From Chitinilyticum piscinae (lineage in GTDB: Bacteria > Pseudomonadota > Gammaproteobacteria > Burkholderiales > Chitinibacteraceae), in the NCBI RefSeq assembly GCF_015223195.1, contig NZ_JADFUA010000007.1, positions 1-64,000 on the forward strand: a stretch of DNA of 64,000 nucleotides, written 5' to 3'. The notes beneath the pieces were generated by a model, which worked only from the letters and a program-made list of their open reading frames with translations, ran no database searches and was not told the origin of the DNA. This document shows, piece after piece, positions 17,835 through 26,163 of the stretch; positions within the stretch are counted from its first letter, which is position 1; every line of letters begins with the position of its first letter. The translations under genes and the position numbers were made by a program.

Positions 17835-18536
17835 ATGCTCACGCTTTCCAGATCCCTGCGCCCTCTTCTATCGCTGCTGCTGGCCACCCTGCTGGTTGCC
17901 TGCAGCAGCACGCCCGCGCCAGTCACCGGGCCGACGCCGGCTGGACACTACCGGGTGAAGGCGGGTGACACGCTCTACCGGATTGCCCGTGCCAACCGCC
18001 AGTCAGTAAGCAATCTGGTGCGCTGGAACGGGCTGAAATCGGCCGACGCCATCGAAGTCGGTCAGCTGCTGCGCGTGAGCCCACCGGACGGTAGTCGCCC
18101 CAGCTCCGGCAGCGCAAACACCACCCCGCGTCCAACACCGACGCCAACGCCAAGCAGCTCGCCCGCGGCCACCCCCATTCTGCTCTGGCCGGGTGACGGC
18201 GCACTGCTGTATCGCTATGACGGCCAGCGCCGCAAGGGCATCGGCATCGCCGCGACGAGTGGCAGCCCGGTCAAGGCCGCTGCCGCCGGCAAGGTGGTTT
18301 ACACCGGCGACGGCATCCGCAGCTATGGCCTGCTGCTGATCATCAAACACAGCAACGGCCTGCTGACCACCTACGCGCACAATGCGAAATTGCTGGTCAA
18401 GGAAGGGCAGCAGGTCGAAGCCGGCCAGACCATCGCCCAGGCCGGCAGCACGGGAACCGATCGGATAATGATCCACTTTGAAGTCCGCCGTGACGGCAAG
18501 GCGGTCGACCCGCTCCCCTGGCTACCGGAACGCTAG
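17835..18536 (+). CDS. NlpD-like lipoprotein with LysM and degenerate LytM (M23) domain
   Basis: A 233-residue envelope protein: a lipoprotein signal with lipobox LLVAC, a LysM peptidoglycan-binding domain (about 38-83, YRVKAGDTLYRIA), a Thr/Pro/Ser-rich linker (about 90-115) and a LytM domain (about 120-230). The LytM domain keeps YAHNAKLL and MIHFE but lacks the first His/Asp pair of the M23 zinc site (GIGIAATSG instead of an HxxxD motif). As in E. coli NlpD it is therefore probably an amidase activator for cell separation rather than an enzyme. Confidence 0.85.
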   Translation: MLTLSRSLRPLLSLLLATLLVACSSTPAPVTGPTPAGHYRVKAGDTLYRIARANRQSVSNLVRWNGLKSADAIEVGQLLRVSPPDGSRPSSGSANTTPRPTPTPTPSSSPAATPILLWPGDGALLYRYDGQRRKGIGIAATSGSPVKAAAAGKVVYTGDGIRSYGLLLIIKHSNGLLTTYAHNAKLLVKEGQQVEAGQTIAQAGSTGTDRIMIHFEVRRDGKAVDPLPWLPER

Positions 18537-18541
18537 ACTTG

Positions 18542-18590
18542 GCGTATAGGGCTAAAGCCCAATACCAGCAAAGGCTTCAAGACCATACCT
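18542..18590. repeat. 49-bp intergenic element, copy 5
   Basis: Starts GCGTAT, ends ATACCT, 49 bases, with an A-rich centre (CAGCAAA) but weaker arms. It lies 6 bases behind the NlpD-like gene and between convergent genes. Confidence 0.65.
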
Positions 18591-18599
18591 TGCACACAA

Positions 18600-19577
18600 T
18601 CAGAGAGGCCGTACCGGAATGGCAATCTGGCAGCCGAAGCGGCGCGTTTCCGCCTCGAAGCCGTGCCGTGGCAGGTAGATTTCGAAACAGGGGCGATCAT
18701 CCAGCTGGAAGCCACTGTCAGGCAACCACTCGCGGAACAGGGTCATCCACATGTCGCCGCATTCCTCGGGAAGTCCGAAGAATTCATACAGCGCATAGCG
18801 CCCGCCCGGCAGTTCGCGCACGGCCGCTTCGCCACCAACCGTGAAATCCGCATCAACGGCCACCGCGGCATCGTAGCGGCACTGCTCGGGTGCGGTGATG
18901 GTCGGGTCATCCAGACTGATGCCGTACATCGCCCGCCCGCCGTGCAGGCCGTGCGCGCCGCACCACTGGTTGAAGCGCTGCCAGAGTTCCCAGATACCCG
19001 GCCCGCCATAGGGGCCGGTGCGGCGCAGGTAGGCAATGCGCACCGAGGTCAGGGTTTCAATGCTGATAGCGTATCGGTCAAAGCTCATGATGGTCTCCTC
19101 AAACCGCTGCAGCGACGGCGCCGCAGTCATGCCACCATCATCTCCGTACCCTGCCGCGATGTCCTGATCCAGCTTGCGATCGACCTGACCAAACTTGCTA
19201 TTGCCATGCCGCGACTTGCGCTGTGCCGCGTAGCCTTCCTTGCGCCAGGCACTCGGCGAGCAGCCGAATTGCTGGCGAAAGGCCCGCGCAAAACTCTCGC
19301 CCGAGCCAAAGCCGCAATCCAGCGCAATCGTCAGCACCGGCTTGTCCGCCTGCATCACCAGGCGCATCCCGGCAATTTCCAGCCGGCGGCGGCGGATATA
19401 GTCTGCCAGCGTCTCCCCCTGCCAGGCCAGAAACAGGCGGTGAAAGTGAAACGGTGAAAACAGCGCCAGCCCGGCCAGCGTCTCCAGCCGCAGTTCCTCG
19501 GCCAGATGATGGTCGATGTGATCAAGCACGCGGTTGAAGCGCGCGGTGTACTCGCGGCGAAACAGGGAATCATTCAT
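18600..19577 (-). CDS. AraC family regulator with GyrI-like effector domain
   Basis: A 325-residue regulator with an N-terminal double helix-turn-helix AraC domain (about 12-115, with GFGSGESFARAFRQQFG) and a C-terminal GyrI-like small-molecule-binding domain (about 165-320). This is the Rob/SoxS-with-ligand-domain arrangement seen in activators of multidrug and stress genes. The DNA-binding domain is at the N terminus, unlike classical AraC. No obvious target operon is adjacent. Confidence 0.87.
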   Translation of the reverse strand: MNDSLFRREYTARFNRVLDHIDHHLAEELRLETLAGLALFSPFHFHRLFLAWQGETLADYIRRRRLEIAGMRLVMQADKPVLTIALDCGFGSGESFARAFRQQFGCSPSAWRKEGYAAQRKSRHGNSKFGQVDRKLDQDIAAGYGDDGGMTAAPSLQRFEETIMSFDRYAISIETLTSVRIAYLRRTGPYGGPGIWELWQRFNQWCGAHGLHGGRAMYGISLDDPTITAPEQCRYDAAVAVDADFTVGGEAAVRELPGGRYALYEFFGLPEECGDMWMTLFREWLPDSGFQLDDRPCFEIYLPRHGFEAETRRFGCQIAIPVRPL

Positions 19578-19607
19578 TGGAAAATGCCCCCCCCTGACGT
19601 TGCAGAT

Positions 19608-19856
19608 TCAGAGCGAGGAATAGATCAAGACGGCCACGATCAGGATTGCCAACAGCATCAGCAGGCCTTGATTACTGATTGGCTGCGTGGGCGGCATCAG
19701 ACCCGGATGCCGAACCAGATAGCGCTCAATCTGCTCCTTGGCCTCTTGCAATCCCAAGCCCTGCTCAGTGCGCAGCCGCTTGATGGCGGCAATCTTGTTG
19801 CCCTTCGCCAGCTCAGCGTGCACGGCCGTTGATACCACCACATCCTGCTCTTGCAT
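19608..19856 (-). CDS. Membrane-anchored ribosomal L7/L12 C-terminal-like domain protein
   Basis: An 82-residue protein. The first half (about 10-50) resembles the C-terminal domain of ribosomal protein bL12 (GNKIAAIKRLRTEQGLGLQEA), and the last 20 residues are a hydrophobic transmembrane helix. Such small proteins are seen in many proteobacteria with unknown function. The ATG at 19856 has AAGGAG at the right distance. It lies directly downstream of the gene at 19888-21063 and may be co-transcribed with it. Confidence 0.65.
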   Translation of the reverse strand: MQEQDVVVSTAVHAELAKGNKIAAIKRLRTEQGLGLQEAKEQIERYLVRHPGLMPPTQPISNQGLLMLLAILIVAVLIYSSL

Positions 19857-19887
19857 GGTCACTCCTTTTACCACTGAGGGCGAGAAA

Positions 19888-21063
19888 TCACACACAGCCG
19901 CGTTGTTTCAGTGTCGCCCAATGCTCGGCAGGTAGCCGGGCTTTGATCGCTGACAGCGGATCGACCGCTCCGGTGTTGTCGGCATAGGCCACCACAAAAT
20001 CATCCGCCAGCTTCAGCCCCGCCGCCCTGACCATCTCTTCCAGTGGCGTCATCACCTGCTTGAGCACCCGCAGCGCGGACGCATCACTTTGCTTCAACTG
20101 CATCAGCTGGGCATGCAGCAGGCAGGTCTCTTTCAGTGCCGGTTCGTCAAGCCAGTAGTCACAGCCAGCCACTTCCGCAGTTATTTCGTCAGGTGCCCAC
20201 AGGTAATAACTGACGTCTTCTCCTGCTGCCAGAATGTTCTGACGGTAGGATTCGCGCCCGCAGACCAGAAACGGCGGCCAGGTGGCGGTCACATCCCCAC
20301 TGGTGTAACACAGCAGCAGACAATACAGCGGCTCGTCGCGCGGCAGTCGCGCAAGCGCGTCCTGCAAAGCCGCCAGCAGCAAGTTCTGCACGCGCGCTTC
20401 AATCGATTTCAGCGTTTCGCCCCTGGGCAAGGCCAGATAGAGCAGGCGCTCAGTGGCGGGCTTGACCTCTCCAGCCGCGTCCAGATATTGCAGATCGATT
20501 CTTGCCAGTTGGCCGGCGGCGTCATAGCTGTATAGCTCACGGCAATCCCAGTGCGGTTCACCTGCCGTCCAGTTGCGCGTCACCGTGCATTGCAGGCGCT
20601 CTCCCTGATAGACATAGCGTGTCGTGAACCCGTGACTGCGAAAGTGCACCGCATACTCCAGCAATCGACCTGCGTCATAACGGGACATATCAATCGAAGC
20701 CAGCCGGTCCCCCTCGCCGCAATCGAGCCGAACGCAGCACTGAGGTGTGTGCAGGCTGGCTTGCAGGCGGTGCCCGTTCTGCGAAAACTCGATCAGAATG
20801 CGGCCGGCAGCATCCAGCCCGTGGCGGACATGCTTTTCCGGTTTGGCCTTGTCGTCGGCCAACCAGCGTGCGGGCGCCGCTCCGTACAATTCACGGGCGA
20901 ACGGGGCAGCGAAACTCATGGATTCCGTCGCCCAGCGCCAGCTCACAACCTGAGCGTGCGCAGCGGCCAGCAAGCGCTCCACCTCTCCAGGCCCGGAGTA
21001 ATGGGCAAACAGCCCAGCAAGCTCTTCATCCGGACTGGCTGTGTCAGCGATGTGCTCAAGCAT
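19888..21063 (-). CDS. Hypothetical protein (391 aa)
   Basis: No family recognised. The product is soluble by appearance, acidic, with a central region of YSYDAAGQLARIDLQYLDAAG that resembles RHS/YD-type beta hairpins only superficially. No signal peptide, membrane helix or catalytic motif was seen. The ATG at 21063 lies 25 bases behind dut with GAGGG upstream, so it is probably in the coaBC-dut transcription unit; the frame extends into dut if an earlier start is used. Confidence 0.6.
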   Translation of the reverse strand: MLEHIADTASPDEELAGLFAHYSGPGEVERLLAAAHAQVVSWRWATESMSFAAPFARELYGAAPARWLADDKAKPEKHVRHGLDAAGRILIEFSQNGHRLQASLHTPQCCVRLDCGEGDRLASIDMSRYDAGRLLEYAVHFRSHGFTTRYVYQGERLQCTVTRNWTAGEPHWDCRELYSYDAAGQLARIDLQYLDAAGEVKPATERLLYLALPRGETLKSIEARVQNLLLAALQDALARLPRDEPLYCLLLCYTSGDVTATWPPFLVCGRESYRQNILAAGEDVSYYLWAPDEITAEVAGCDYWLDEPALKETCLLHAQLMQLKQSDASALRVLKQVMTPLEEMVRAAGLKLADDFVVAYADNTGAVDPLSAIKARLPAEHWATLKQRGCV

Positions 21064-21088
21064 GGCAGAGATTGCCCTCTTGGCCGAC

Positions 21089-21538
21089 TTAGTGCTTGCC
21101 GGTACTGCCAAAACCGCCCTCGCCACGGTCGGAATCAGCAAATTCGTCCACCACATTGAACTCGACCTGCACCACCGGCACGACGATCAGCTGCGCGATG
21201 CGTTCCATGGGCTGGATGGTGAAGCTGGCCTGCCCGCGGTTCCATACCGAAACAAACAGTTGGCCCTGATAGTCGGAATCGATCAGGCCGACCAGATTGC
21301 CCAGCACGATGCCGTGCTTGTGGCCCAGCCCAGAACGCGGCAGGATCATCGCGGCCAGACCGGGGTCGGCGAGATGAATCGCCATCCCGGTCGGCACCAG
21401 CGTGGTCGCGCCGGCGGCCAGCTCCAGCGGCGCTTCAAGGCAGGCGCGCAGGTCGAGACCGGCCGAGCCCGGCGTGGCATAGGCCGGCAGATTGTCTTTC
21501 AGACGTTCATCGAGGATTTTCACATCGAGCGTTGCCAT
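21089..21538 (-). CDS. dut: Deoxyuridine 5'-triphosphate nucleotidohydrolase (dUTPase)
   Basis: A 149-residue trimeric dUTPase that hydrolyses dUTP to dUMP, keeping uracil out of DNA and feeding thymidylate synthesis. The five family motifs are visible: [33 protein letters not shown] and the C-terminal GEGGFGSTG. It is downstream of coaBC, as in many proteobacteria, with a 49-bp element between the two genes. Confidence 0.96.
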   Translation of the reverse strand: MATLDVKILDERLKDNLPAYATPGSAGLDLRACLEAPLELAAGATTLVPTGMAIHLADPGLAAMILPRSGLGHKHGIVLGNLVGLIDSDYQGQLFVSVWNRGQASFTIQPMERIAQLIVVPVVQVEFNVVDEFADSDRGEGGFGSTGKH

Positions 21539-21587
21539 GGGTATATCTCCGTAATCAATTATCTTTAATGCTTAAACGCCATTACCT
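21539..21587. repeat. 49-bp intergenic element, copy 6
   Basis: GGGTAT to TTACCT, 49 bases. It fills the gap between coaBC and dut, both on the minus strand, and supplies the dut ribosome binding site (GGAGATATACCC before the ATG). It is one of the more degenerate copies. Confidence 0.65.
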
Positions 21588-21589
21588 AG

Positions 21590-22792
21590 TCAGGTATTGG
21601 AGTTGCGCTGTTGCTGCCAGCGCGGATACAGGCGGGCGATGTGGCCGATCAGGCGCCGGGCAATGTCCATCTTCGGCGCGCGCGGCAGGCGATGCTGCCC
21701 GTCGTCATCCATCAGGATGACCTCGTTGTCATCCGCGCCCATCGCGGTCTGCACCAGATTGGCCACCAGCAGGGGCAGCTGCTTGCGCTTGCGCTTGGCC
21801 TCGCCGTACTCGAGCAGATTCTCCGATTCGGCGGCGAAACCGACGCAAAACGGCGGATTCGCCGCACAGGCCACGCTGGCCAGAATATCCGGGTTCGGCG
21901 CCAGCTCCAGAGTAAGGATGTGCGCGTCTTTCTTGATCTTGTGTTCGCTCTGGTTGAGCACGTAGTAATCCGCCACCGCAGCGACGCTGATGAAGAGGTC
22001 GCAGGCGACAACGCGCGGCTCGACCACGGCCAGCATGTCCTGCGCCGATTTCACATTGATGCGTTCGCAGCCGCGCGGCGTGGCCAGCGGCGTGTCGCCC
22101 GCAACCAGCGTGACCATCGCACCGGCTTCGGCTGCGGCACGGGCAATCGCGAAGCCCATTTTCCCCGAGCTGGTATTGGTGATGCCGCGCACGGCATCGA
22201 TGCGCTCGAAGGTCGGCCCGGCGGTGATGAGCACACGTTTGCCGGCCAGCAGCTTGGGCTGAAAGAAGGCCTCGACTTCGTCGAGCAGTGCTTCAGGCTC
22301 CAGCATGCGGCCCATGCCGACTTCGCCGCAGGCCTGGCTGCCGGACGCCGGTCCGAGAATCAACGCGCCATCTTCCTTCAGCTGCTCGATATTGCGCAGA
22401 TTGGGCGGGTTATCCCACATTTGCCTGTTCATCGCTGGCGCGACCAGCAGCGGGCAGGTGCGCGCGGCAGCCAGCGTGGTCAGCAGATCGTCGGCCAGGC
22501 CATTGGCCACGCGCGCGATGAAATTGGCCGACGCAGGGGCGACCAGCAGCAAATCGGCTTCGCGGGTCAGATTGATGTGCGCCATCGAATTCGCCTGGCT
22601 GTTACTGAACAGCGAGGTATGCACCGGATTGCCCGACAGCGCCTGGAAGGTCGCAGGCGTCACGAATTGGATGGCCGATTCGGTCATCACCACCTGCACC
22701 TCAAAGCCGGCCTTGACCAGGAGACGGGTAAGCTCGGCGCTCTTGTAGGCGGCGATGCCGCCGGTAATGCCCAGAACGATGCGTTTCGACAT
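21590..22792 (-). CDS. coaBC: Bifunctional phosphopantothenoylcysteine decarboxylase/phosphopantothenate-cysteine ligase
   Basis: A 400-residue coenzyme A biosynthesis enzyme. The N-terminal flavin-dependent decarboxylase CoaC (about 1-180) has [10 protein letters not shown], the active-site His region around SMAHI and the PAMNRQMW substrate motif. The C-terminal ligase CoaB (about 185-400) has [18 protein letters not shown] and the KIKK loop. Length is normal. It is divergent from radC with about 70 bases between starts. Confidence 0.96.
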   Translation of the reverse strand: MSKRIVLGITGGIAAYKSAELTRLLVKAGFEVQVVMTESAIQFVTPATFQALSGNPVHTSLFSNSQANSMAHINLTREADLLLVAPASANFIARVANGLADDLLTTLAAARTCPLLVAPAMNRQMWDNPPNLRNIEQLKEDGALILGPASGSQACGEVGMGRMLEPEALLDEVEAFFQPKLLAGKRVLITAGPTFERIDAVRGITNTSSGKMGFAIARAAAEAGAMVTLVAGDTPLATPRGCERINVKSAQDMLAVVEPRVVACDLFISVAAVADYYVLNQSEHKIKKDAHILTLELAPNPDILASVACAANPPFCVGFAAESENLLEYGEAKRKRKQLPLLVANLVQTAMGADDNEVILMDDDGQHRLPRAPKMDIARRLIGHIARLYPRWQQQRNSNT

Positions 22793-22861
22793 ATTTTGAC
22801 TGCACCTGTAAGCACTGCTATAGCAATGAGGTAGTGTAACGCAAGCGGGAGCAGAACACGC

Positions 22862-23536
22862 ATGTCCATCACCGACTGGCCCGCGGAAGATCGCCCCCGC
22901 GAAAAGTTGCTACAACACGGAGCGGCCGTGCTGAGCGATGCCGAGCTACTGGCGATTTTCCTGCGCGTCGGTGTCACCGGTTACTCGGCCGTCGATCTGG
23001 CGCGCCAGCTACTGCGTCACTTCGGCAGCCTGCAGGCCTTGTTTGCCGCCCCAGCCAACGAACTGTGCCAGATTCATGGCATGGGTGTGGCCAAATTCGC
23101 GCAGCTGCAGGCGGTGCTTGAAATGGCACGCCGCGCGCTGCACGAGGAGCTGAGCGAACGTGATGCGCTTACCAGTCCCGAGCGTGTGCGCGCGCTGCTG
23201 GGGCTGCGCCTGCGCGGCCTGCCGCATGAGGAATTCCATGCGCTTTTTCTGGACCAGCAGCACCGCCTGCTGGCGGCCGAGCTGCTGTTCAAGGGCAGTC
23301 TGGCAGAAACGCGCGTCTACCCGCGCGAAGTGGTCAAGCGCGCACTGGCGCACAACGCTGCCGCGGTCATCGTCGCGCACAACCACCCGTCCGGCCAGGC
23401 GCACGCCTCCGCCGCCGACCTGGCGCTCACCCGCCAGCTGCTGGCGGCGCTGGAGCTGGTGGAAATCCGCCTGCTGGATCATTTCATCGTTGCCGCCCAT
23501 CGGATCGAATCGCTGGCCGAGCAGGGGCAGCTCTAA
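22862..23536 (+). CDS. radC: RadC family JAB-domain protein
   Basis: A 224-residue protein with an N-terminal UPF0758/helix-hairpin-helix part (about 1-100, [23 protein letters not shown]) and a C-terminal JAB/MPN metalloprotease-like domain with the zinc motif HNHPSGQ followed by Ser/Asp. Despite its name RadC has no proven role in DNA repair; roles in recombination or transformation have been proposed. The neighbour coaBC is its usual divergent partner. Confidence 0.93.
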   Translation: MSITDWPAEDRPREKLLQHGAAVLSDAELLAIFLRVGVTGYSAVDLARQLLRHFGSLQALFAAPANELCQIHGMGVAKFAQLQAVLEMARRALHEELSERDALTSPERVRALLGLRLRGLPHEEFHALFLDQQHRLLAAELLFKGSLAETRVYPREVVKRALAHNAAAVIVAHNHPSGQAHASAADLALTRQLLAALELVEIRLLDHFIVAAHRIESLAEQGQL

Positions 23537-23591
23537 GTCCGGGTAGCGCGGGGCCGATAAGGTCTTATCGATACGCCAGCGGAGCGCCATC

Positions 23592-24581
23592 ATGCGCATC
23601 ACCGACAGCAGCGTTGCCATGACCGCAGCGCGCCAATACCAGCGCGAGCAGCAGGAATCCCTGACCGTGCGCATCGAGCGCCCCCGCCCGCCCGCCCCGC
23701 CACGCGAGGACGTCACACTCTCACCGGCTGGCAAGCAGGCCGTCGCCGCCAGCGGCGCGGCCCGGGACGAGGAACAGCTCGACCCGCGCATGCAGCTGAT
23801 CAAATCGCTGCTGGAGGCGATGCTGGGGGTGGAAATTCGGCTGGCCCAACCGGTCGATGCACAGGCTGCAGGCGCCTCCCCAGCACCAGCTGCTGCGCCA
23901 GACAACGAAGGCGGCAGCGAAATCAACTACCAGTACCGCTTCAGCGAAGCGGAAACCCTGCAATTCGCCGCAGCGGGAGTGGTTCGCACCGCCGACGGGC
24001 AGGAAATCAGTTTCAGCAGTGAACTGACACTGGCCCGCAGCTATCAGGAAGAAAGCGCGCTGCGCCTTGCTACCGGCAGCCTGGCGCGACCGAAGAAAGA
24101 CCCGCTGGTGCTCAATTACGCGGGAACGGCTGCCAGCCTGAGCAATGACACGATGCGCTTCGATCTGGATGGCGACGGCCAGCAGGAACGCGTGGCCACG
24201 CTCAATGCGGGCAGCGCGTATCTGGCGCTGGATCGCAACGGCGACGGCAGGATCAACGACGGGCGCGAATTGTTTGGCACGCAAAGCGGTGACGGCTTCG
24301 CCGATCTGGCGCGGTTCGACGACGATGGCAACGGCTGGATCGATGCGGGGGACCAGACCTTCACCCGCCTCCGAGTGTGGCTGAAAGACAACAAAGGCCA
24401 GGAGCAGCTGCTGTCACTGGCCGATCTGGGCATTGGCGCCCTGTATCTGGGCCGGGTAAAGGGAGATTTCAGCCTGACCACGGCCACCAATACCGAACTG
24501 GGGCTGGTGCGCAGCACCGGCGTTTTCCTGCGCGAGAACGGCAGCTCGGGCACCTTGCAGCAGATCGACCTCTCGGTCTGA
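23592..24581 (+). CDS. EF-hand/VCBS-like calcium-binding protein of unknown function
   Basis: A 329-residue protein without a signal peptide. The N-terminal half is Pro/Ala-rich and low in complexity. The C-terminal half has three calcium-loop-like segments (DLDGDGQQE, DRNGDGRINDGREL, DDDGNGWIDAGD) of the VCBS/EF-hand type, then a beta-rich end. Similar single-copy proteins occur in many motile proteobacteria; no function is established. A weak hairpin without a T run follows; the 250 bases to the next gene hold nothing else clear. Confidence 0.65.
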   Translation: MRITDSSVAMTAARQYQREQQESLTVRIERPRPPAPPREDVTLSPAGKQAVAASGAARDEEQLDPRMQLIKSLLEAMLGVEIRLAQPVDAQAAGASPAPAAAPDNEGGSEINYQYRFSEAETLQFAAAGVVRTADGQEISFSSELTLARSYQEESALRLATGSLARPKKDPLVLNYAGTAASLSNDTMRFDLDGDGQQERVATLNAGSAYLALDRNGDGRINDGRELFGTQSGDGFADLARFDDDGNGWIDAGDQTFTRLRVWLKDNKGQEQLLSLADLGIGALYLGRVKGDFSLTTATNTELGLVRSTGVFLRENGSSGTLQQIDLSV

Positions 24582-24833
24582 AGCGGGGGCGTTGCGCAGG
24601 ACCAGCACGGGCAACGCGCGGCTGAACGGCACAAGGCAGCATAACAGTTCGCCCAGATCCGAACTGTGCCAGCCGCATTAACGGCCAACTGTAATGGTCA
24701 TTACAGGAAAGCCCCAATACCGCTGCGCGAATCACAACCCCCAATATCCGCCCATGACCGGCGGCCGAAGGCCTCTTCGCGCACCCGGCACACAATTAGA
24801 TTCCGCATCGAATTCGCGCACCAAGGATAGATC

Positions 24834-26039
24834 ATGACGATTGCCCGCTACAGCCTGATGGCCGCTGCCACCGCCCTCGCCCTCACCGCCTGCCAGAAGC
24901 AGGATGCAGCCCAGAACGCCGCATCCGAAGCCGCCGCCAGCAGCCCCGCTGCCGGCGCTGAAGTGATCAAGATCGGTGTGGCCGGCCCGCTGACCGGCCC
25001 GCTGGCCCACATCGGCAAGGACACCGAATACGGCGTGCGCATGGCTGCGGACGACATCAATGCAGCCGGCGGTCTGGAACTGGCAGGCAAGAAGTACAAG
25101 ATCGAAATCGTGGCCGAAGATGACCAGGCCGATCCCAAGACCGCCACGGCCGTGGCCCAGCGTCTGGTGGACGCCAAGGTGGCCGGTGTGGTCGGCCACG
25201 TGACCTCGGGGGCGACCATCCCGGCATCCAAGATCTATTCCGAAGCCGGCATTCCGCAGCTGACCCCGTCATCGACCGCGATTCCGTTTACCAATCAGGG
25301 CTTCAAGACGACCTTCCGCATGATTGCCAACGATGCCGCCCAGGGCAAGGTGCTCGGCAGCTACGCCGTCGAGAAGCTGAAAGTGAAGAAGGTTGCGATC
25401 ATCGATGACCGCACCGCCTACGGCCAGGGCCTGGCAGACGAATTCGAGAAGGCCGCCAAGGCCGCCGGCGCCGAAGTCGTGAAGCGCGAATTCACCAGCG
25501 CGCAGGAAACCGATTTCAGCTCCATCCTGACCAACGTGAAATCGGCCAAGCCGGAACTGGTGTTCTTCGGCGGCATGGATGCCCAGGGCGCCCCGCTGAA
25601 GAAGCAGATGACCAAGCTCGGCGTGAATGCCCAGCTGCTCGGTCCGGACGGCCTGTCCACCGGTGAATTCCTGAAGCTGGCCGGCAACGATGCCGAAGGC
25701 ACCATCACCAGCCAGCCTGGCCAGCCGAAGGAACAGCTGCAAGGCGCCCAGGATTTCTTCACCAAGTTCAAGGCCAAGTTCAATGTGGATGTGCAGCTGT
25801 ATGCACCGAACTCCTACGACGCCCTGATGGTGCTGGTTGAAGCGATGAAGCGTGCCGGTTCGGCTGATCCGGCCAAGTATCTGCCGGAAATGGCCAAAAC
25901 CGACTACACCGGCCTGACCGGCAAGATCGCCTTTGACGAAAAGGGTGACCTGAAGGATGGTGCGATCACCGTCTACCAGGCCAAGGGTGGCAAGTGGGAA
26001 GTACTGGAAGTGGTTGGCGGCAAGCCGGCGGCCAAGTAA
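24834..26039 (+). CDS. Branched-chain amino-acid ABC transporter substrate-binding lipoprotein (LivJ/LivK-like)
   Basis: A 401-residue periplasmic binding protein of type 1 fold. The signal peptide ends in a lipobox (LALTAC), then an Ala/Ser-rich linker, then the Leu/Ile/Val-binding domain (about 45-395; IGVAGPLTGPLAHIGKD, LTPSSTAIPFT). No permease or ATPase genes are near, so it must use transporters encoded elsewhere. A strong terminator follows. Confidence 0.9.
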   Translation: MTIARYSLMAAATALALTACQKQDAAQNAASEAAASSPAAGAEVIKIGVAGPLTGPLAHIGKDTEYGVRMAADDINAAGGLELAGKKYKIEIVAEDDQADPKTATAVAQRLVDAKVAGVVGHVTSGATIPASKIYSEAGIPQLTPSSTAIPFTNQGFKTTFRMIANDAAQGKVLGSYAVEKLKVKKVAIIDDRTAYGQGLADEFEKAAKAAGAEVVKREFTSAQETDFSSILTNVKSAKPELVFFGGMDAQGAPLKKQMTKLGVNAQLLGPDGLSTGEFLKLAGNDAEGTITSQPGQPKEQLQGAQDFFTKFKAKFNVDVQLYAPNSYDALMVLVEAMKRAGSADPAKYLPEMAKTDYTGLTGKIAFDEKGDLKDGAITVYQAKGGKWEVLEVVGGKPAAK

Positions 26040-26061
26040 CCCCCGACTGGCTCCGCAGCAA

Positions 26062-26090
26062 CAGGGTGGCTTACGCCACCCTGTTTTTTT
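26062..26090 (+). terminator. Rho-independent terminator of the binding-protein gene
   Basis: CAGGGTGGC (26062-26070), loop TTAC and GCCACCCTG (26075-26083), then seven T. Confidence 0.92.
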
Positions 26091-26163
26091 ATCTGCGGGC
26101 AGCCGAAAGTGGCGGCAGCTGCTAAGTTGAAACCATCGTTTCGCACTGCACCATGCCGCCATC

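Noticed and set aside
21611-22834. Long open frame on the plus strand opposite coaBC
   Set aside because: Antisense of a well-conserved enzyme gene; composition and lack of motifs mark it as a shadow.
24674-24722. Sequence ending AATACCG before the binding-protein gene
   Set aside because: The left end (CGCATT) and the arms do not match the 49-bp family; too degenerate to count.
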